Assembly (NCBI RefSeq): GCF_004368785.1
Contig: NZ_SODM01000009.1
Coordinates: forward strand, 1 to 64,000
DNA: 64,000 nucleotides
Direction: 5' to 3'
Source: Flavobacterium sp. 270
GTDB taxonomy: Bacteria; Bacteroidota; Bacteroidia; Flavobacteriales; Flavobacteriaceae
A program made the position numbers and the translations under genes. Below, in pieces: positions 1-8,930 of this stretch (positions are counted from its first letter, which is position 1; every line of letters starts with the position of its first letter). The notes below the pieces were generated by a model, which made no database searches, was not told the origin of the DNA, and saw only the letters and a list, made by a program, of their open reading frames with translations.

Positions 1-95
1 AACCTGAAACCTGAAACCTGAAACCTGAAACCTGAAACCTGAAACCTGAAACCTGAAACCTGAAACCTGAAACCTGAAACCTGAAACCTGAAACC
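1..95. repeat. Heptamer tandem repeat array (AACCTGA)n
   Basis: Thirteen perfect copies of AACCTGA (1-91) followed by four more matching bases. It ends 8 bases before the stop codon of the minus-strand TPM gene. The array starts at base 1, so it probably continues to the left of the window. There is no spacer sequence between units, so it is a simple-sequence array and not CRISPR. Confidence 0.97.
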
Positions 96-102
96 AAATT
101 CC

Positions 103-936
103 TTACCAGCTTCCGCCAGAACCGCCGCCAGAGAAACCGCCTCCGCCAAATCCGCCTCCGAAGCCACCGCCTCCGCCACCAAAGCCACCGCCTGATGAAC
201 CGCCGAAGCCTCCAAAACCACCACTGCTGCGTCCTAAATTACTCAAAATAATCGCATCCAGAAGACTTGGTCCTCCGCCACTATTTCCAGAATTTCCTCC
301 GCCGCCACGTTTGTTTCTAGACAACAAAATTAATACAATTACCACAATTACAATAAAAGGAAAGATAGGAAAATCTTTTCCTTTACTTTGTTGTTTGCGT
401 TCGCCTTTGTATTTTCCTTTAAAAACATCAATTATAGCTGAGGTTCCTTTATCAAGACCGTTATAATAGCTTCCGGCTTTAAATTCAGGAATGATGATAT
501 TTCTTGTGATTTCTCCTCCAATACCAGCTGTTAAACGATCTTCTAAACCGTAACCTGGCGAAATCCAGATTCTTCTTTCGTCTTTAGCCAACAAAATTAA
601 AACCCCATTATCATCTTTAGCTGTTCCTCCAATTCCCCATTGTTGTGCCCATTTAGGAGTAAGAATACCAATATCTTCACCTTTAAGGCTTTCAATCGTA
701 ATTACAACAATCTGAGTAGTAGTCGAATCAGAATAACGGATTAGTTTTTCTTCTAATTGTGATTTTTCGCCAGCGCTCAAAACATTTGCATAATCATAAA
801 CCGAAGTCTGAAAACTAGGTTTTTCCGGAATTGTAAATTGGGCAAAAATACTTGTAAAAGTAAAAAAGGCAATTAACAGAAAGGATAATCGAAAAATTCC
901 TTTAGAATTTGTGGTATTAGTAGTGGAAAATTTCAT
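103..936 (-). CDS. TPM-domain (YgcG-like) membrane protein with Gly-rich tail
   Basis: 277 residues. An N-terminal signal sequence (hydrophobic to about residue 32, ending FAQ) is followed by a TPM domain (about 38-165), a single transmembrane segment (about 190-207) and a long C-terminal tail made almost only of Gly, Phe and Ser. This is the classic YgcG architecture, and the domain is thought to face the periplasm. The family has been linked to photosystem repair in plants, but its bacterial role is not settled. The stop codon of the next TPM gene lies 3 bases upstream of this start, and lemA follows in the same direction, so the three are probably one transcript. The LemA/TPM neighbourhood is common in Bacteroidota. 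The function is inferred from the domain only. Confidence 0.9.
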   Translation of the reverse strand: MKFSTTNTTNSKGIFRLSFLLIAFFTFTSIFAQFTIPEKPSFQTSVYDYANVLSAGEKSQLEEKLIRYSDSTTTQIVVITIESLKGEDIGILTPKWAQQWGIGGTAKDDNGVLILLAKDERRIWISPGYGLEDRLTAGIGGEITRNIIIPEFKAGSYYNGLDKGTSAIIDVFKGKYKGERKQQSKGKDFPIFPFIVIVVIVLILLSRNKRGGGGNSGNSGGGPSLLDAIILSNLGRSSGGFGGFGGSSGGGFGGGGGGFGGGFGGGGFSGGGSGGSW

Positions 937-939
937 TAG

Positions 940-1377
940 TTATCCTTTAGAGATTTCGTTTGATAATTCATTTGTGTCGCCTTCAGACCAAGGAAAATAT
1001 TTTTTTAATTGTTCTCCGGCACACAAAATACCATCAACTATTCCCTGTTTAAAATTACCGAATTTAAATTGAGCGGTCATTTTATCTTTGGTAATATCCC
1101 AAAAATCAGAAGCAACCAAATCGTTAATACCTTTGTCGCCGCAAATAATAAAATTTTTATCCTTTACAGCAAAATAGAATAAAACGCCATTTTTAAGATG
1201 GGTTTGATCCATTTTTAATTCATGAAAAACTTCTAAAGCCCTATCAAAATGGACTTTAGAAGTTGTACTTTCTATGTGAACTCTAATTTCGCCAGAAGTA
1301 TTATTTTCAGCCATACAAATAGCATCAACAATTTCTTGTTCTTCTTGTTTAGTTAAAAAATCTTCTACTTGTGACAT
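940..1377 (-). CDS. TPM-domain protein, soluble form
   Basis: 145 residues with no signal peptide or membrane segment. It opens with an acidic stretch (MSQVEDFLTKQEEQEIVDA) and continues with a TPM-type fold (SGEIRVHIE, then a hydrophobic strand ending FAVKDKNFIICGDKGI). It is a shorter relative of the secreted TPM protein immediately downstream, 3 bases away. Between it and lemA is a 77-base gap holding a TTTAGATT-type dispersed repeat. The paired long and short TPM genes next to lemA are a conserved Bacteroidota arrangement. The biochemical role is unknown. Confidence 0.88.
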   Translation of the reverse strand: MSQVEDFLTKQEEQEIVDAICMAENNTSGEIRVHIESTTSKVHFDRALEVFHELKMDQTHLKNGVLFYFAVKDKNFIICGDKGINDLVASDFWDITKDKMTAQFKFGNFKQGIVDGILCAGEQLKKYFPWSEGDTNELSNEISKG

Positions 1378-1454
1378 ACAATTATTTTAGAGTTTAGATT
1401 TTAGAATTTAGATTGGCTTTGAATCTAAATCAGAAATCAAAAATATTGAATTTA

Positions 1455-2039
1455 TTAGAATTTTACTTCAACTGGTTTATCAGCACCTGTAGAAGCTTCA
1501 AAATATGGTTTTTCTTTGTATTTTCCTAAGAACCAGTTGTTCGGAATTGCTAAAATGTATCCGTTGTATTCTTGTACAGATTCGTTAAAACGAGTTCTTG
1601 CCGTCAGGATTTGATTTTCTGTACTTGCCAATTCATCTTGTAATTTCAAGAAATTCTCGTTTGCTTTTAATGTTGGATATTGCTCCACAGAAACCAATAA
1701 TCTTGATAAAGAAGAAGAAACACCGCTTTGAGCCTGATTGAATTGATTTAATTGCTCAGGAGTTACATTACTTGGATCAATTGTTACAGAAGTAGCTTTT
1801 GCACGCGCTTCGATAACGGCAGTCAAAGTAGATTTTTCAAAATCTGCAGCACCTTTTACAGTATTTACTAAATTCCCGATAAGGTCATTACGTCTTTGGT
1901 AAGCAGTTTGTACATTTCCCCATTCTTTGTTAACAGCCTGGCTGTATTTTAATCCATTGTTTTTAATTCCAATAGACCAGAAAGCAATAATAGCAATTAA
2001 GACTACAATAATTCCTACGGGGATTAACCATTTTTTCAT
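1455..2039 (-). CDS. lemA: LemA family protein
   Basis: 194 residues. The N-terminus is a single membrane anchor (about residues 4-26) with short cytoplasmic Lys residues, followed by the LemA helical domain: YSQAVNKEWGNVQTAYQRRNDL, then LVNTVKGAADFEKSTL and the conserved VEQYPTLKANENFLKLQDEL. The C-terminal NGYILAIPNNWFLGKYKEKPYFEA region matches the usual LemA ending. Length and layout are normal for the family. It lies upstream of the two TPM genes on the same strand. LemA proteins are membrane-anchored with no defined enzymatic activity. Confidence 0.95.
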   Translation of the reverse strand: MKKWLIPVGIIVVLIAIIAFWSIGIKNNGLKYSQAVNKEWGNVQTAYQRRNDLIGNLVNTVKGAADFEKSTLTAVIEARAKATSVTIDPSNVTPEQLNQFNQAQSGVSSSLSRLLVSVEQYPTLKANENFLKLQDELASTENQILTARTRFNESVQEYNGYILAIPNNWFLGKYKEKPYFEASTGADKPVEVKF

Positions 2040-2080
2040 ATTTGTTGAGATTTAAGTTGGTTTTTAATTTTGAGAATATG

Positions 2081-2413
2081 TTATAATTCGTTTTTAATTT
2101 CGTTTAATTGTGTTTTTATGGTCTCTAATTTACGTATTATTTCGAATTTATCTAATGTTTTCTTCTGACCTTCTTTTAAATGCGTTTTGGCACCATCGAG
2201 CGTAAAACCTCTTTCCTTAACCAGATGATAAATCAATTGCAGATTTGTAATATCTTCCGGCGTAAACATTCTGTTGCCTTTGGCGTTTTTTTTAGGTTTT
2301 AGAATATCAAATTCGCTGTCCCAAAACCGAATCAATGATGCATTGACATTAAAAGCTTTGGCAACTTCGCCAATACTATAATATCTTTTATCCTTTGAAA
2401 GCTCAATATGCAT
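2081..2413 (-). CDS. MerR-family transcriptional regulator
   Basis: 110 residues. A MerR-type winged helix-turn-helix fills the first 75 residues (YYSIGEVAKAFNVNASLIRFWD, then the wing with RMFTPEDI), followed by a short coiled-coil tail for dimerisation. There is no extra ligand domain and no Cys metal-binding signature, so an inducer cannot be predicted. It sits between the M23 peptidase and lemA on the same strand. A TAnnTTTG match on the minus strand at 2437-2444 may be its own promoter. The same MerR-M23-LemA order is common in Flavobacteria. Confidence 0.92.
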   Translation of the reverse strand: MHIELSKDKRYYSIGEVAKAFNVNASLIRFWDSEFDILKPKKNAKGNRMFTPEDITNLQLIYHLVKERGFTLDGAKTHLKEGQKKTLDKFEIIRKLETIKTQLNEIKNEL

Positions 2414-2459
2414 GATTTGTTTTTTTCTATTTTATTCAAAAATAATACTTTTTACAGTA

Positions 2460-3437
2460 TTAATCTAATGACTGGTTTTCTTGGTTGGCTAAATGTGATA
2501 TTGCCACATATTCTGCAGCCGAAATATTTCCGTAATAAAAATTCAACGGATTTACGACTTTTCCGTCTTTATGAACTTCGTAATGACAATGCGGTCCTTC
2601 AGATCTTCCTGTACTTCCAACATACCCAATCACGTCGCCACGTTTGACACGTTGACCGGGTCTGCAATTGTATTTGCTCAAATGTGCATACAAACTCTCA
2701 TATCCAAAACCATGCCTGATCACCACATGGTTTCCAAACCCTGACGCTGCGGCATCTGCTCTGTCAACAACGCCATCGCCGGTGGCATAAACAGGCGTGC
2801 CGGTGTTGGCACTAAAATCCATTCCGTTATGCATTTTTCGCACTTTCGTGAAAGGATCAGTTCTGTATCCAAATCCGGAAGCCATTCGTTTTAAATTTTC
2901 ATTTCGAACAGGCTGAATTGCCGGAATCGCAAGCAATAAATTCTTTTTTGTACTCGCCAATTTCAAAATCTCATCTAATGATTTAGATTGAATTGCCAGT
3001 TGTTTATAAAGTTTATCAATTCGTTTTGTAGTTTTATATACCAGCTGCGAATTGTTGTAACCTTCTAATTTCGAATATCTTTTAGGATCTTTAAAACCTG
3101 CTTTTCGAATAGAATCAGGAATCTCGGATTTATTAAAATAAACTCTGTATATATTATTGTCACGATCTTCCAATGCTTCGGCAACATCATCCATCTCGTC
3201 CATTTTTTTATTCAAAATGTCATATTGTAATTTCAAATTCTCGATTTCACGTGCCTGTAGACGATCTTTTGGAGTTTCAAAATAAGGGGTGTTGATTAAA
3301 AGCACAAAAACTAAAAATCCAAACAATGCCGAAGCCAGCAAAAACAATAAACCATAACCAATTTTGATTCTTTTTCTGGTTTTTATTTTTGTATAAGCCA
3401 GATTTTCTGAGTCGTAATAATATTTTACTTTCGCCAT
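2460..3437 (-). CDS. M23 family metallopeptidase (membrane-anchored LytM-like)
   Basis: 325 residues. A short basic cytoplasmic N-terminus, one membrane segment (about 26-50) and a coiled-coil stretch (about 60-100) precede a C-terminal LytM/M23 domain (about 195-300). The zinc ligands are visible: HNGMDF (HxxxD) and HCHYEVH (HxH). The domain also shows GNHVVIRHGFGYESLYAHL, typical of active M23 enzymes, which cut peptide crosslinks in peptidoglycan. The active-site residues look intact, so catalysis is likely. The 46-base gap to the MerR gene suggests co-transcription. Confidence 0.94.
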   Translation of the reverse strand: MAKVKYYYDSENLAYTKIKTRKRIKIGYGLLFLLASALFGFLVFVLLINTPYFETPKDRLQAREIENLKLQYDILNKKMDEMDDVAEALEDRDNNIYRVYFNKSEIPDSIRKAGFKDPKRYSKLEGYNNSQLVYKTTKRIDKLYKQLAIQSKSLDEILKLASTKKNLLLAIPAIQPVRNENLKRMASGFGYRTDPFTKVRKMHNGMDFSANTGTPVYATGDGVVDRADAAASGFGNHVVIRHGFGYESLYAHLSKYNCRPGQRVKRGDVIGYVGSTGRSEGPHCHYEVHKDGKVVNPLNFYYGNISAAEYVAISHLANQENQSLD

Positions 3438-3452
3438 ATTTTAAAATACGCT

Positions 3453-3716
3453 ATTTTTGCACCTTGTAAAATGAATTAGTCGGATAAAATTGAAAATGTT
3501 TCAGTTCCAGACGACTTTTTTACAAGAACATAGGTTAATTAGATAATTGGGGTAATTAGATAATTAGATAATGCGCAAAATAAGGAATTTATTGTTTTAA
3601 ACGATTAGTTTTTTATTATCGATTTCGAAATTAATATATTATCAAAATTCACAAATTATCTAATTGTCTAATTATCAAATTGACACATTAAAACAGACAC
3701 ATTTTCTAATTTAAAT
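3453..3716. repeat. AT-rich intergenic region with dispersed TAATTATCTAATT repeats before alaS
   Basis: The gap carries a TTAGATAATT run at about 3536-3575 and its complementary form AATTATCTAATT with CAAATTGACACATT at 3653-3689. The same element recurs at 32862-32898 and 33036-33075, so it is a dispersed flavobacterial intergenic repeat. A TATTTTTG -7-like box lies at 3452-3459 on the plus strand, far from alaS. I see no tRNA or T-box-like structure. Confidence 0.6.
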
Positions 3717-6353
3717 ATGAAATCACAAGACGTACGTAAACAATTTTTAGACTTTTTTAAGAGCAACGGACACTTAATCGTTCCATCTGCTCCAATCGTG
3801 CTTAAAGACGATCCAACCCTTATGTTCAATAACTCTGGAATGGCCCAGTTTAAAGAATATTTCTTAGGAAACGGAACACCAAAAAGTCCAAGAATAGCCG
3901 ATACACAAAAATGTCTTCGTGTTTCTGGAAAACATAATGATCTTGAAGATGTAGGTTTTGATACCTATCACCATACGATGTTCGAAATGCTGGGTAACTG
4001 GTCTTTTGGAGATTATTTCAAAAAAGAAGCAATCAACTGGGCTTGGCAATTATTGACAGAAGTTTATAAAATTCCTAAAGAAAATCTTTATGTTTCTGTT
4101 TTTGAAGGAAGTAAAGAAGATAATGTTCCGTTTGACCAAGAAGCTTGGGATATCTGGAAAACTTTAATCGACGAAGACAGAATTATCCTTGGAAACAAAA
4201 AAGATAATTTCTGGGAAATGGGAGACCAAGGACCATGCGGACCTTGTTCTGAAATTCACGTTGATTTACGTCCGGAAGCTGAAAAAGCTTTAGTTTCAGG
4301 AAAGAGTTTAGTGAATAACGATCACCCGCAAGTAGTTGAAATCTGGAATAATGTATTCATGGAATTCAACCGTAAAGCAGATGGTTCTTTAGAAAAACTT
4401 CCTGCACAACACGTAGATACCGGAATGGGATTTGAGCGTTTGTGTATGGCTTTACAAGGAAAAACATCTAATTATGATACCGATGTTTTTACACCGCTTA
4501 TTGAAAAAATAGAACAAATTACAGGTTTAAAATACACGCCTGATGAAGTTAAAAACATCAGCGAAGAACAAAATAAAACCAACATCGCGATTCGTGTTGT
4601 GGTAGATCACGTTCGTGCGGTTGCTTTTGCAATTGCAGACGGACAATTACCATCTAATACTGGAGCTGGTTATGTAATTCGTAGAATCTTGCGTCGTGCT
4701 ATTCGTTACGGATTTACTTTTTTAGGTACAAAAGAACCTTTTATCAATAAATTGGTAGAAGTTTTGGCAAACCAAATGGGAGAATTTTTCCCAGAGATCA
4801 AATCACAACAACAATTGGTTACGAATGTAATTCGTGAAGAAGAAGCTTCTTTCTTAAGAACTTTGGATCAAGGTTTACAATTATTGGATAACGTAATTGC
4901 AGAAACTAAAGGACAAGAAGTTTTGGGCGCTAAAGTTTTTGAATTATATGATACTTTCGGATTTCCAAAAGATTTAACGGCTTTGATTCTAAAAGAAAAA
5001 GGATTCTCTTATAATGAAGAAGAATTTGAAGTTGAATTACAAAAGCAAAAAGCACGTTCTCGCGCTGCTTCTGAAGTTTCTACAGAAGACTGGAAAGTTT
5101 TGATTCCCGGAAATGTGGAAACATTTGTTGGTTATGATAAAACGAATAACGAAGTAAAAATTACCCGTATCAGAAAAGTAGATTCTAAAAAAGATGGTAT
5201 TTTGTACCAAATCGTTTTGGACAATACACCGTTTTACCCAGAAGGAGGAGGACAAGTTGGAGATAAAGGAACATTGGTTTCTGCAAATGAGACAATCGAA
5301 ATTATCGATACGAAAAAAGAAAACAACTTAATTCTGCATTTCGCAAAACAACTTCCTGAAAATATAGAAGCAGGTTTTGTAGCAAAAGTAAATACCGATT
5401 TAAGAACATCAACTTCTAAAAATCACTCGGCTACGCACTTGATGCATTTGGCTTTAAGAAACATTTTAGGAACACACGTGGAGCAAAAAGGTTCATTAGT
5501 AAATCCAAATTATTTACGTTTTGACTTTTCTCATTTTAGTAAAGTTTCTGACGAAGAAATTAAACAAGTTGAGGCTTCTGTAAATGCGCAGATTGAAGCG
5601 CAATTGCAATTGGTAGAACACAGGAATATTCCAATTAAAGAAGCTTTAGATAAAGGCGCAATGGCTTTATTTGGAGAAAAATATGGAGATAATGTTCGTA
5701 TGATCGAATTTGGTGACAGTAAAGAATTATGTGGAGGTATTCACGTAAAAAACACTGCTGAAATCTGGCATTTCAAAATTATTTCTGAAGGTGCTGTTGC
5801 AGCTGGAATTCGTCGTATCGAAGCAATTACCGGAGATGCAGTGAAAAACTTCTACGTAAATCAGGAAAATACTTTAGCAGAAATAAAAGAAACACTTAAA
5901 AATCCACAGGATATTTTAAAATCGGTTGCTTCTCTTCAGGATGATAATGCAAAACTGAAAAAACAAATTGAGCAATTGCTTAAAGAAAAAGTAGGTGCAT
6001 TAAAATCTGAATTAGAAAAAGATTTCACAGAAGTAAACGGTGTAAATTTCCTTGCAAAACAAGTTGATTTAAGCATGGCTTCGACGAAAGATTTGGCTTC
6101 TGCTTTAGGAAGTTCAAAACCAGATTCGTTTGTGTTTTTAGCTTCTGTAGAGGATGGTCAGCCTAATATTCACTGTTATATTGCTAAAGAATTAGTTGCA
6201 GCTAAAAGCTTAAATGCCAATGCAGTAATTAAAGAACTAGGAAAATACATTGATGGAAATGGAGGAGGACAGCCTTTCTTCGCTTCTGGAAAAGGTAAAA
6301 ATGCTGGAGGAATTGCTGAGGCTCTTTCTAAAGCTATTGATTTTGTGAAGTAA
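3717..6353 (+). CDS. alaS: Alanine--tRNA ligase
   Basis: 878 residues, full length for bacterial AlaRS. The class II aminoacylation domain is N-terminal ([32 protein letters not shown] at about 172; DTGMGFERL). It is followed by the tRNA-recognition region, the editing domain with its zinc-binding HxxxH (SATHLMH, about 572) and CGGIH (about 672), and the C-terminal DHHA1/C-Ala domain with [14 protein letters not shown]. All key motifs are present, so charging and Ser/Gly editing should both work. It is transcribed alone and ends at a strong hairpin at 6385-6418. The start follows an A/T-rich leader with no clear Shine-Dalgarno, normal for this phylum. Confidence 0.99.
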   Translation: MKSQDVRKQFLDFFKSNGHLIVPSAPIVLKDDPTLMFNNSGMAQFKEYFLGNGTPKSPRIADTQKCLRVSGKHNDLEDVGFDTYHHTMFEMLGNWSFGDYFKKEAINWAWQLLTEVYKIPKENLYVSVFEGSKEDNVPFDQEAWDIWKTLIDEDRIILGNKKDNFWEMGDQGPCGPCSEIHVDLRPEAEKALVSGKSLVNNDHPQVVEIWNNVFMEFNRKADGSLEKLPAQHVDTGMGFERLCMALQGKTSNYDTDVFTPLIEKIEQITGLKYTPDEVKNISEEQNKTNIAIRVVVDHVRAVAFAIADGQLPSNTGAGYVIRRILRRAIRYGFTFLGTKEPFINKLVEVLANQMGEFFPEIKSQQQLVTNVIREEEASFLRTLDQGLQLLDNVIAETKGQEVLGAKVFELYDTFGFPKDLTALILKEKGFSYNEEEFEVELQKQKARSRAASEVSTEDWKVLIPGNVETFVGYDKTNNEVKITRIRKVDSKKDGILYQIVLDNTPFYPEGGGQVGDKGTLVSANETIEIIDTKKENNLILHFAKQLPENIEAGFVAKVNTDLRTSTSKNHSATHLMHLALRNILGTHVEQKGSLVNPNYLRFDFSHFSKVSDEEIKQVEASVNAQIEAQLQLVEHRNIPIKEALDKGAMALFGEKYGDNVRMIEFGDSKELCGGIHVKNTAEIWHFKIISEGAVAAGIRRIEAITGDAVKNFYVNQENTLAEIKETLKNPQDILKSVASLQDDNAKLKKQIEQLLKEKVGALKSELEKDFTEVNGVNFLAKQVDLSMASTKDLASALGSSKPDSFVFLASVEDGQPNIHCYIAKELVAAKSLNANAVIKELGKYIDGNGGGQPFFASGKGKNAGGIAEALSKAIDFVK

Positions 6354-6354
6354 T

Positions 6355-6377
6355 TTTTTTAATCTCGCAAAGACGCA
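6355..6377. repeat. Left arm of 23-bp inverted repeat flanking the GxxExxY gene
   Basis: T-run followed by AATCTCGCAAAGACGCA. It is perfectly complementary to 6900-6922 on the other side of the GxxExxY gene. The CGCAAAGACGCAAAG motif is a familiar dispersed repeat in Flavobacteria. Confidence 0.85.
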
Positions 6378-6384
6378 AAGACGC

Positions 6385-6418
6385 AAAGGCGCAAAGTTTT
6401 TTAAGCTTTTGCGCCTTT
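6385..6418 (+). terminator. Intrinsic terminator after alaS
   Basis: An 11-bp perfect stem, AAAGGCGCAAA (6385-6395) with TTTGCGCCTTT (6408-6418), ending in a T-run. It is placed 31 bases after the alaS stop. Confidence 0.8.
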
Positions 6419-6435
6419 TTTAAGCTTTATAAAAT

Positions 6436-6443
6436 TATATTTG
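6436..6443 (+). promoter_or_regulatory. -7 box (TATATTTG) for the GxxExxY gene
   Basis: Exact match to the Bacteroidota TAnnTTTG -7 consensus, 28 bases upstream of the ATG at 6471. No TTG -33 element is visible at 17-23 bases, so only half of the promoter is supported. Confidence 0.5.
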
Positions 6444-6470
6444 TAAGTTTTTACTTTAATTTTTTTAAGA

Positions 6471-6848
6471 ATGAGCGAGAATGAAATTTCTGCTATTGTA
6501 GTAGATGTTTGTTATAAAATACATGTGAAACTTGGACCAGGATTATTAGAATCTGTTTATGAAGCTATTTTATATCATGAGTTAACCAAAAGAGGATTGA
6601 GTGTAGAAAGACAAAAAACATTGCCTGTAGTTTGGGATCAAATAAATTTGGATATCGGTTTTAGAGCTGATTTAATAGTTGAAAATAAAGTAATTTTAGA
6701 AATAAAATCAATTGAACAACTCACAGACATTCGTGCCAAACAAGTTTTAACTTATCTCAAAATAACAAAAATGAAATTAGGTTTATTGATTAATTTTAAT
6801 GTTCCAATCATTAAATTGGGTATAAAAAGAGTAGTAAGTAATCTCTAA
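6471..6848 (+). CDS. GxxExxY family protein
   Basis: 125 residues. The signature reads GPGLLESVYEAILYHEL, giving G-x-x-E-x-x-Y exactly. A second conserved patch, GFRADLIVENKVILEIKS, has the D...ExK spacing of PD-(D/E)XK nuclease-like folds. The family is widespread in Bacteroidota and its cellular role is not established. The gene is alone between two hairpins and bounded by a perfect 23-bp inverted repeat (6355-6377 and 6900-6922), so it may have moved or duplicated as a small cassette. Nuclease activity is only an inference from the fold. Confidence 0.93.
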   Translation: MSENEISAIVVDVCYKIHVKLGPGLLESVYEAILYHELTKRGLSVERQKTLPVVWDQINLDIGFRADLIVENKVILEIKSIEQLTDIRAKQVLTYLKITKMKLGLLINFNVPIIKLGIKRVVSNL

Positions 6849-6866
6849 AAAAACTTTTAAAAAAAA

Positions 6867-6900
6867 AGAGTCGCAAAGCTAAAAAAAACTTTGCGACTCT
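6867..6900. terminator. Bidirectional terminator between GxxExxY and ABC transporter genes
   Basis: Perfect 12-bp stem AGAGTCGCAAAG (6867-6878) / CTTTGCGACTCT (6889-6900), with an A-run on its left side serving as the U-tract for the minus strand. It lies between two convergent genes. Confidence 0.75.
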
Positions 6901-6922
6901 GCGTCTTTGCGAGATTAAAAAA
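6900..6922. repeat. Right arm of 23-bp inverted repeat flanking the GxxExxY gene
   Basis: TGCGTCTTTGCGAGATT plus six A; exact reverse complement of 6355-6377. It touches the terminator stem. Confidence 0.85.
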
Positions 6923-6930
6923 GAAAACTT

Positions 6931-8676
6931 CTACTTACGCTCCCCAATCTGCTGACGCCACATAGCGTAATACAAACCTCTCTCAACAATTAAATCTTCA
7001 TGTTTACCTTGCTCGATAATTTTACCTTGCTCTAAAACAAAAATTCGATCAGCATGCATAACAGTTGATAAACGGTGTGCGATTAAAACCGTGATTCTGT
7101 TTTTATCAGAGATATTTCGAATAGTAGCATTAATTTCTTCTTCAGTGATAGAATCTAAAGCAGAAGTAGCTTCATCAAAAATCAATAAGTTTGGATTCCT
7201 TAAGATCGCTCTTGCGATAGATAAGCGTTGTTTTTCTCCACCAGAAACTTTAATTCCGCCTTCACCGATTGTGGTGTTTAGACCATCTTCGGCACGTTTT
7301 AAAAGTTTCTCACAAGAAGCTCTTTTTAAAGCATCATATAAATCTTCGTCGGTTGCATTTGGTTTTACAAACAATAAATTTTCGCGGATCGTTCCAGAGA
7401 ATAATTGTGCATCCTGGGTTACAAAACCTAATTGTTTTCTTAAATCTAGTAAATCAATTTCGGTTGAATCAATTTCATTATAAAAAACCTGACCTTCTGC
7501 CGGAACATATAATCCAACTAATAATTTTACTAAAGTTGTTTTTCCGGAACCAGACGGGCCGACAAAAGCAACAGTTTGTCCTTGTTTAATTTCGAAGTTA
7601 ATATTCTCGACAGCTTTAAATTTTGCTGTTTTATGTTGAAAACTCACATTAGAAAAAAGCAAAGATTGAATTGCTCCAACATGTTTTGGATTTGTAGGGC
7701 GAAATTCTTTTGGAGCATTTAATAAAACTCTGAAATTTTCCATAGAAACTTTAGTTTCATTCAATGCAATAATAAAGTTTCCTAATTCCTGTAAAGGGCC
7801 AAAAATGAAGAAAGTAAAGAATACCATCGTCAATAAATCTCCGACAATAATTTTTCCTCCAAACAAGAAATAATACAAAGTAAAAACGACACAAGTTCTT
7901 AAAAAGTGAACGGTTGTCCCTTGTATAAAACTTAAACTTCGGATGAAACGGATTTTCTCCAATTCAAGATGAAGGATTTTAAACGTATTTAAATTCAAAC
8001 GTTTTTCTTCCTGATAGGTTAAACCAAGACTTTTTACAAGTTCGATGTTTCTTAAACTTTCGGTTGTAGAACCTGCCAATGCATTCGTTTGATTGACAAT
8101 TTTCTTAGAAACGATTTTTATCTTTTTACCCAAATAAGAACTAACCAAAGCAATAATTGGCGCTGTAATTAAAAAGATTACTGAAATCCTGTAATCAATT
8201 CTCGAAACGTAGAGAATTACAAATACAAACCCAATAATAGTTTGAAAAATCAAAGAAATCGAAAGTGTAATTAATTTTTCTGAATCAGAACGTACTTTGG
8301 TTAATTTGCTTAATGTTTCGCCGCTTCGTTGATCTTCAAATTCGGCGTAAGGTAAATCAAGGGATTTTTTAATACCGTCTGTATACATTTGTGCACCAGT
8401 TCTCTGAATGACAATGTTGGTAAAATAATCCTGAAAGTTTTTGGTAATTCTGGAAATCATGGCAGCACCAAGAGAAAGTCCAAGCCAAAATGATAAAGAT
8501 TTGATAAATCCAGCTGCATTTCCTTCATATTTATGCAGTCCTACACCGCAATCCTGCATTAATTTACCGGTAATAATAGAGTCTGATAAGCTGAAACAGA
8601 TGTTAATAGTAGCCATAATCAAAGCAAAAAACAATAGCATTTTGTGTTTGATTATATAAGAATATAGTAATTTCAT
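6931..8676 (-). CDS. ABC transporter, fused membrane and ATPase domains (type I exporter half)
   Basis: 581 residues from the ATG at 8676. I prefer this start because the upstream 13-codon extension (MLTFASSIFLKSL) is not family-like and overlaps a promoter-like box. Six transmembrane helices occupy about residues 1-310, then an ATPase domain with Walker A GPSGSGKTTL (about 372), signature VSGGEKQRLSIARA (about 480), Walker B LLIFDEATSALD and the H-loop LIAHRLST. As a half-transporter it should work as a homodimer, or as a heterodimer with a partner encoded elsewhere. The substrate (lipid, peptide or drug) cannot be read from the sequence. It stands alone on the minus strand. Confidence 0.95.
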   Translation of the reverse strand: MKLLYSYIIKHKMLLFFALIMATINICFSLSDSIITGKLMQDCGVGLHKYEGNAAGFIKSLSFWLGLSLGAAMISRITKNFQDYFTNIVIQRTGAQMYTDGIKKSLDLPYAEFEDQRSGETLSKLTKVRSDSEKLITLSISLIFQTIIGFVFVILYVSRIDYRISVIFLITAPIIALVSSYLGKKIKIVSKKIVNQTNALAGSTTESLRNIELVKSLGLTYQEEKRLNLNTFKILHLELEKIRFIRSLSFIQGTTVHFLRTCVVFTLYYFLFGGKIIVGDLLTMVFFTFFIFGPLQELGNFIIALNETKVSMENFRVLLNAPKEFRPTNPKHVGAIQSLLFSNVSFQHKTAKFKAVENINFEIKQGQTVAFVGPSGSGKTTLVKLLVGLYVPAEGQVFYNEIDSTEIDLLDLRKQLGFVTQDAQLFSGTIRENLLFVKPNATDEDLYDALKRASCEKLLKRAEDGLNTTIGEGGIKVSGGEKQRLSIARAILRNPNLLIFDEATSALDSITEEEINATIRNISDKNRITVLIAHRLSTVMHADRIFVLEQGKIIEQGKHEDLIVERGLYYAMWRQQIGERK

Positions 8677-8702
8677 AAGTGATTTTAAAAAAATGGAAGA
8701 TG

Positions 8703-8710
8703 CAAAAGTA
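8703..8710 (-). promoter_or_regulatory. -7 box (TACTTTTG) for the ABC transporter
   Basis: Minus-strand TACTTTTG matches TAnnTTTG 27 bases upstream of the chosen start at 8676. A TTC lies 19 bases further upstream in place of the usual TTG. It supports the internal start over the longer frame. Confidence 0.45.
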
Positions 8711-8898
8711 AGCAATTGTTTTAGTTTGTGAATTAGTTTTTAGTTATTAAAAATGTAAATTTTTTGCAAGTAGAATTAAAGCAGTATTTTTTGTATTTCT
8801 GTACTATTTTGTTTGTCAATAATGCATTAAAAAGGGCTTAAATTATTTACTATTTGTGTCAATGTGGAATCCCGTAAGGTTTTCATATAAGGTTGTAT

Positions 8899-8906
8899 TA
8901 CGTTTG
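8899..8906 (+). promoter_or_regulatory. -7 box (TACGTTTG) for the downstream lipoprotein
   Basis: Exact TAnnTTTG match 25 bases upstream of the ATG at 8931. No TTG element is clear at the expected distance. Confidence 0.5.
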
Positions 8907-8930
8907 CGGTAATAACAAATATCATTAAAA

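Noticed and set aside
1-95. Heptamer array considered as CRISPR
   Set aside because: Units are 7 bases with no spacers; this is a simple tandem repeat.
6471-6848. GxxExxY unit considered as an insertion sequence
   Set aside because: No transposase features and no target-site duplication could be identified; only the inverted repeat supports mobility.
7091-7589. Long plus-strand open frames inside the ABC transporter gene
   Set aside because: Complement of well-conserved ATPase motifs on the minus strand, no family resemblance, overlapping each other.
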